This document shows, piece after piece, positions 63,099 to 64,000 of a DNA stretch of 64,000 nt. The first letter of the stretch is position 1. The number at the start of each line of letters is the position of its first letter. The stretch is taken from assembly GCF_001591545.1 (NCBI RefSeq), contig NZ_BCVC01000002.1, positions 1 through 64,000 on the forward strand, in the 5' to 3' direction. The position numbers and the translations under genes were made by a program. Source of the stretch: Lederbergia lenta NBRC 16444 (GTDB lineage: Bacteria > Bacillota > Bacilli > Bacillales > Bacillaceae_C). Below the pieces are notes generated by a model. The model had not been told where the DNA came from. It saw only the letters and a program-made list of their open reading frames with translations, and did not search any database.

Positions 63099-64000
63099 CT
63101 ACCACAAACTTATTTTAGATGAGCGTTTAGCAATATAGTTCATCAGTAATAATAATGAGAAGTTAATCAATGTATTAAACAAGCCAATGGCAGCTGCATA
63201 GCTAAATTGATTTGAAATAATACCAATCTTGTAAACGTACGTTTCAATCACTTCAGAAACTGGTAAATTCAAAGAATTTTGCATTAAAAATATTTTTTCA
63301 AACCCTGTACTAATGATGGACCCCATATTAAGTATCAAAAGGATAATAATGGTAGGGATGATTGCAGGGATTTCTACATTTTTTATAATTTGCCATCTAC
63401 TGGCCCCATCCACTTTAGCAGAATCATATAACTGTGGATCTACACCAGATAAGGCTGCTAAATAAATAATGCTGTTCCAACCAACATGTTGCCAAACATC
63501 TGAAAGAACATATACAGGTACAAATGCCTTTACTGATGCAAGTAAATTAGAATTTTCAAAACCAAAGGCACTTATTAAGTGACCAATAATCCCAGTATTA
63601 GGGGAAAGCAAAACATTTAGTAAACCAACAAGCACAACAATTGAAATAAAGTGTGGTAAATAAACAGTTGTTTGAAGTATCTTCTTTCCTTTTTTCCACT
63701 TAATTTGGTTTACTAGTAATGCCAAAGCAATCGGCGCAGGGAATCCTACTAAAATCGTTGTAATGCTAATAACAAGTGTATTTCTAATTAAATCCCAGAA
63801 CATATGACTATTCAAAAACTGGGAAAAGTATTTGAAACCTACCCATTCACCACCTGTAAGTCCGGCAGTAAAGTCATATTCACGAAATGCTAATTGAATG
63901 CCGTACATAGGGATATAGTTAAATATAAGAACGCAAACAATGGCTGGAAATATCAATAGCCATAATTGATAATCACGTTTAAACGTATTTATAATTGTCG
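63099..64000 (-). CDS. LplB-type sugar ABC permease, 5' end outside the window
   Basis: The frame is open to the right edge (about 300 codons visible), reading RDYQLWLLIFPAIV into the membrane part, so the true start lies beyond base 64000; a TTG at 63956 is internal. The EAA loop is YDSAKVDGASRWQIIKNVEIPA, and SEVIETYVYKIGI matches the two other LplB-type permeases. It forms the channel with the LplC-type protein at 62121. No regulator or binding-protein gene is visible for this third system. Confidence 0.88.
   Translation of the reverse strand, partial: TIINTFKRDYQLWLLIFPAIVCVLIFNYIPMYGIQLAFREYDFTAGLTGGEWVGFKYFSQFLNSHMFWDLIRNTLVISITTILVGFPAPIALALLVNQIKWKKGKKILQTTVYLPHFISIVVLVGLLNVLLSPNTGIIGHLISAFGFENSNLLASVKAFVPVYVLSDVWQHVGWNSIIYLAALSGVDPQLYDSAKVDGASRWQIIKNVEIPAIIPTIIILLILNMGSIISTGFEKIFLMQNSLNLPVSEVIETYVYKIGIISNQFSYAAAIGLFNTLINFSLLLLMNYIAKRSSKISLW

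Noticed and set aside
1-64000. CRISPR arrays, tRNA or rRNA genes, riboswitches, prophage
   Set aside because: No regularly spaced repeats, cloverleaf sequences, rRNA-like blocks, known riboswitch cores or phage genes were recognised by eye. A tRNAscan, Rfam and CRISPR search would be needed to exclude them firmly.

Overview
The window is AT-rich DNA from a low-GC Gram-positive, most likely a Bacillaceae member of the Bacillus/Oceanobacillus/Gracilibacillus type. The evidence is strong Shine-Dalgarno sites with many TTG/GTG starts, a sortase and sorting signal, a ComK relic, a sigma-D promoter, a catabolite-repression (cre) site, and close relatives of B. subtilis ManP, ManR and PgcA. Genus and species cannot be fixed from sequence reading alone. 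No tRNA, rRNA, CRISPR array, prophage or intact insertion sequence was found.

Layout. 1-8.1 kb is mainly envelope: the 3' end of an Ig-repeat surface protein with an LPNTA sorting signal, a class D sortase, a broken comK, a small L,D-transpeptidase, a CAP-domain protein, a chemotaxis receptor with its own sigma-D promoter, and an NhaC antiporter. 8.4-27.1 kb is a sulfated-glycan utilisation locus. Two paralogous modules (membrane AraC regulator, two LplB/LplC-type permeases, lipoprotein binding protein) flank four sulfatases. All four have the Cys-type activation motif and no signal peptide, so desulfation probably happens in the cytoplasm after import. No sulfatase-maturating enzyme, lyase or glycosidase lies in the locus. 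A shared sequence block precedes both permease operons and may be the regulators' operator.

27.5-33.3 kb holds two zinc-ribbon membrane proteins, a VWA lipoprotein and a Nudix protein. 33.3-42.4 kb encodes a YesM/YesN-type two-component system, a lipoprotein/ATPase/fused-permease transporter of the ferric/hexose-phosphate class with a cre-overlapped promoter, an anchored second binding protein and a PP2C-like phosphatase. Phosphorylated sugars are a better guess than iron. 42.5-46.9 kb is the mannose PTS transporter gene manP and its activator gene manR, on the minus strand.

47.7-56.2 kb pairs a three-component sugar sensor (membrane-anchored sugar-binding protein, LytS/YesM-type kinase, YesN-type regulator) with a ChvE-MmsA-MmsB monosaccharide importer. 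56.4-62 kb adds a Gfo/Idh/MocA dehydrogenase, a P-loop kinase-like protein, an OsmC protein, phosphoglucomutase (pgcA) and aldose 1-epimerase (galM). The right edge holds a third LplB/LplC permease pair on the minus strand, whose upstream gene runs off the window.

The window reads as a carbohydrate-scavenging region. Separate surface sensors control separate importers, and the imported sugars feed PgcA, the epimerase and the dehydrogenase. Small repeats of Bacillaceae type lie in several gaps.
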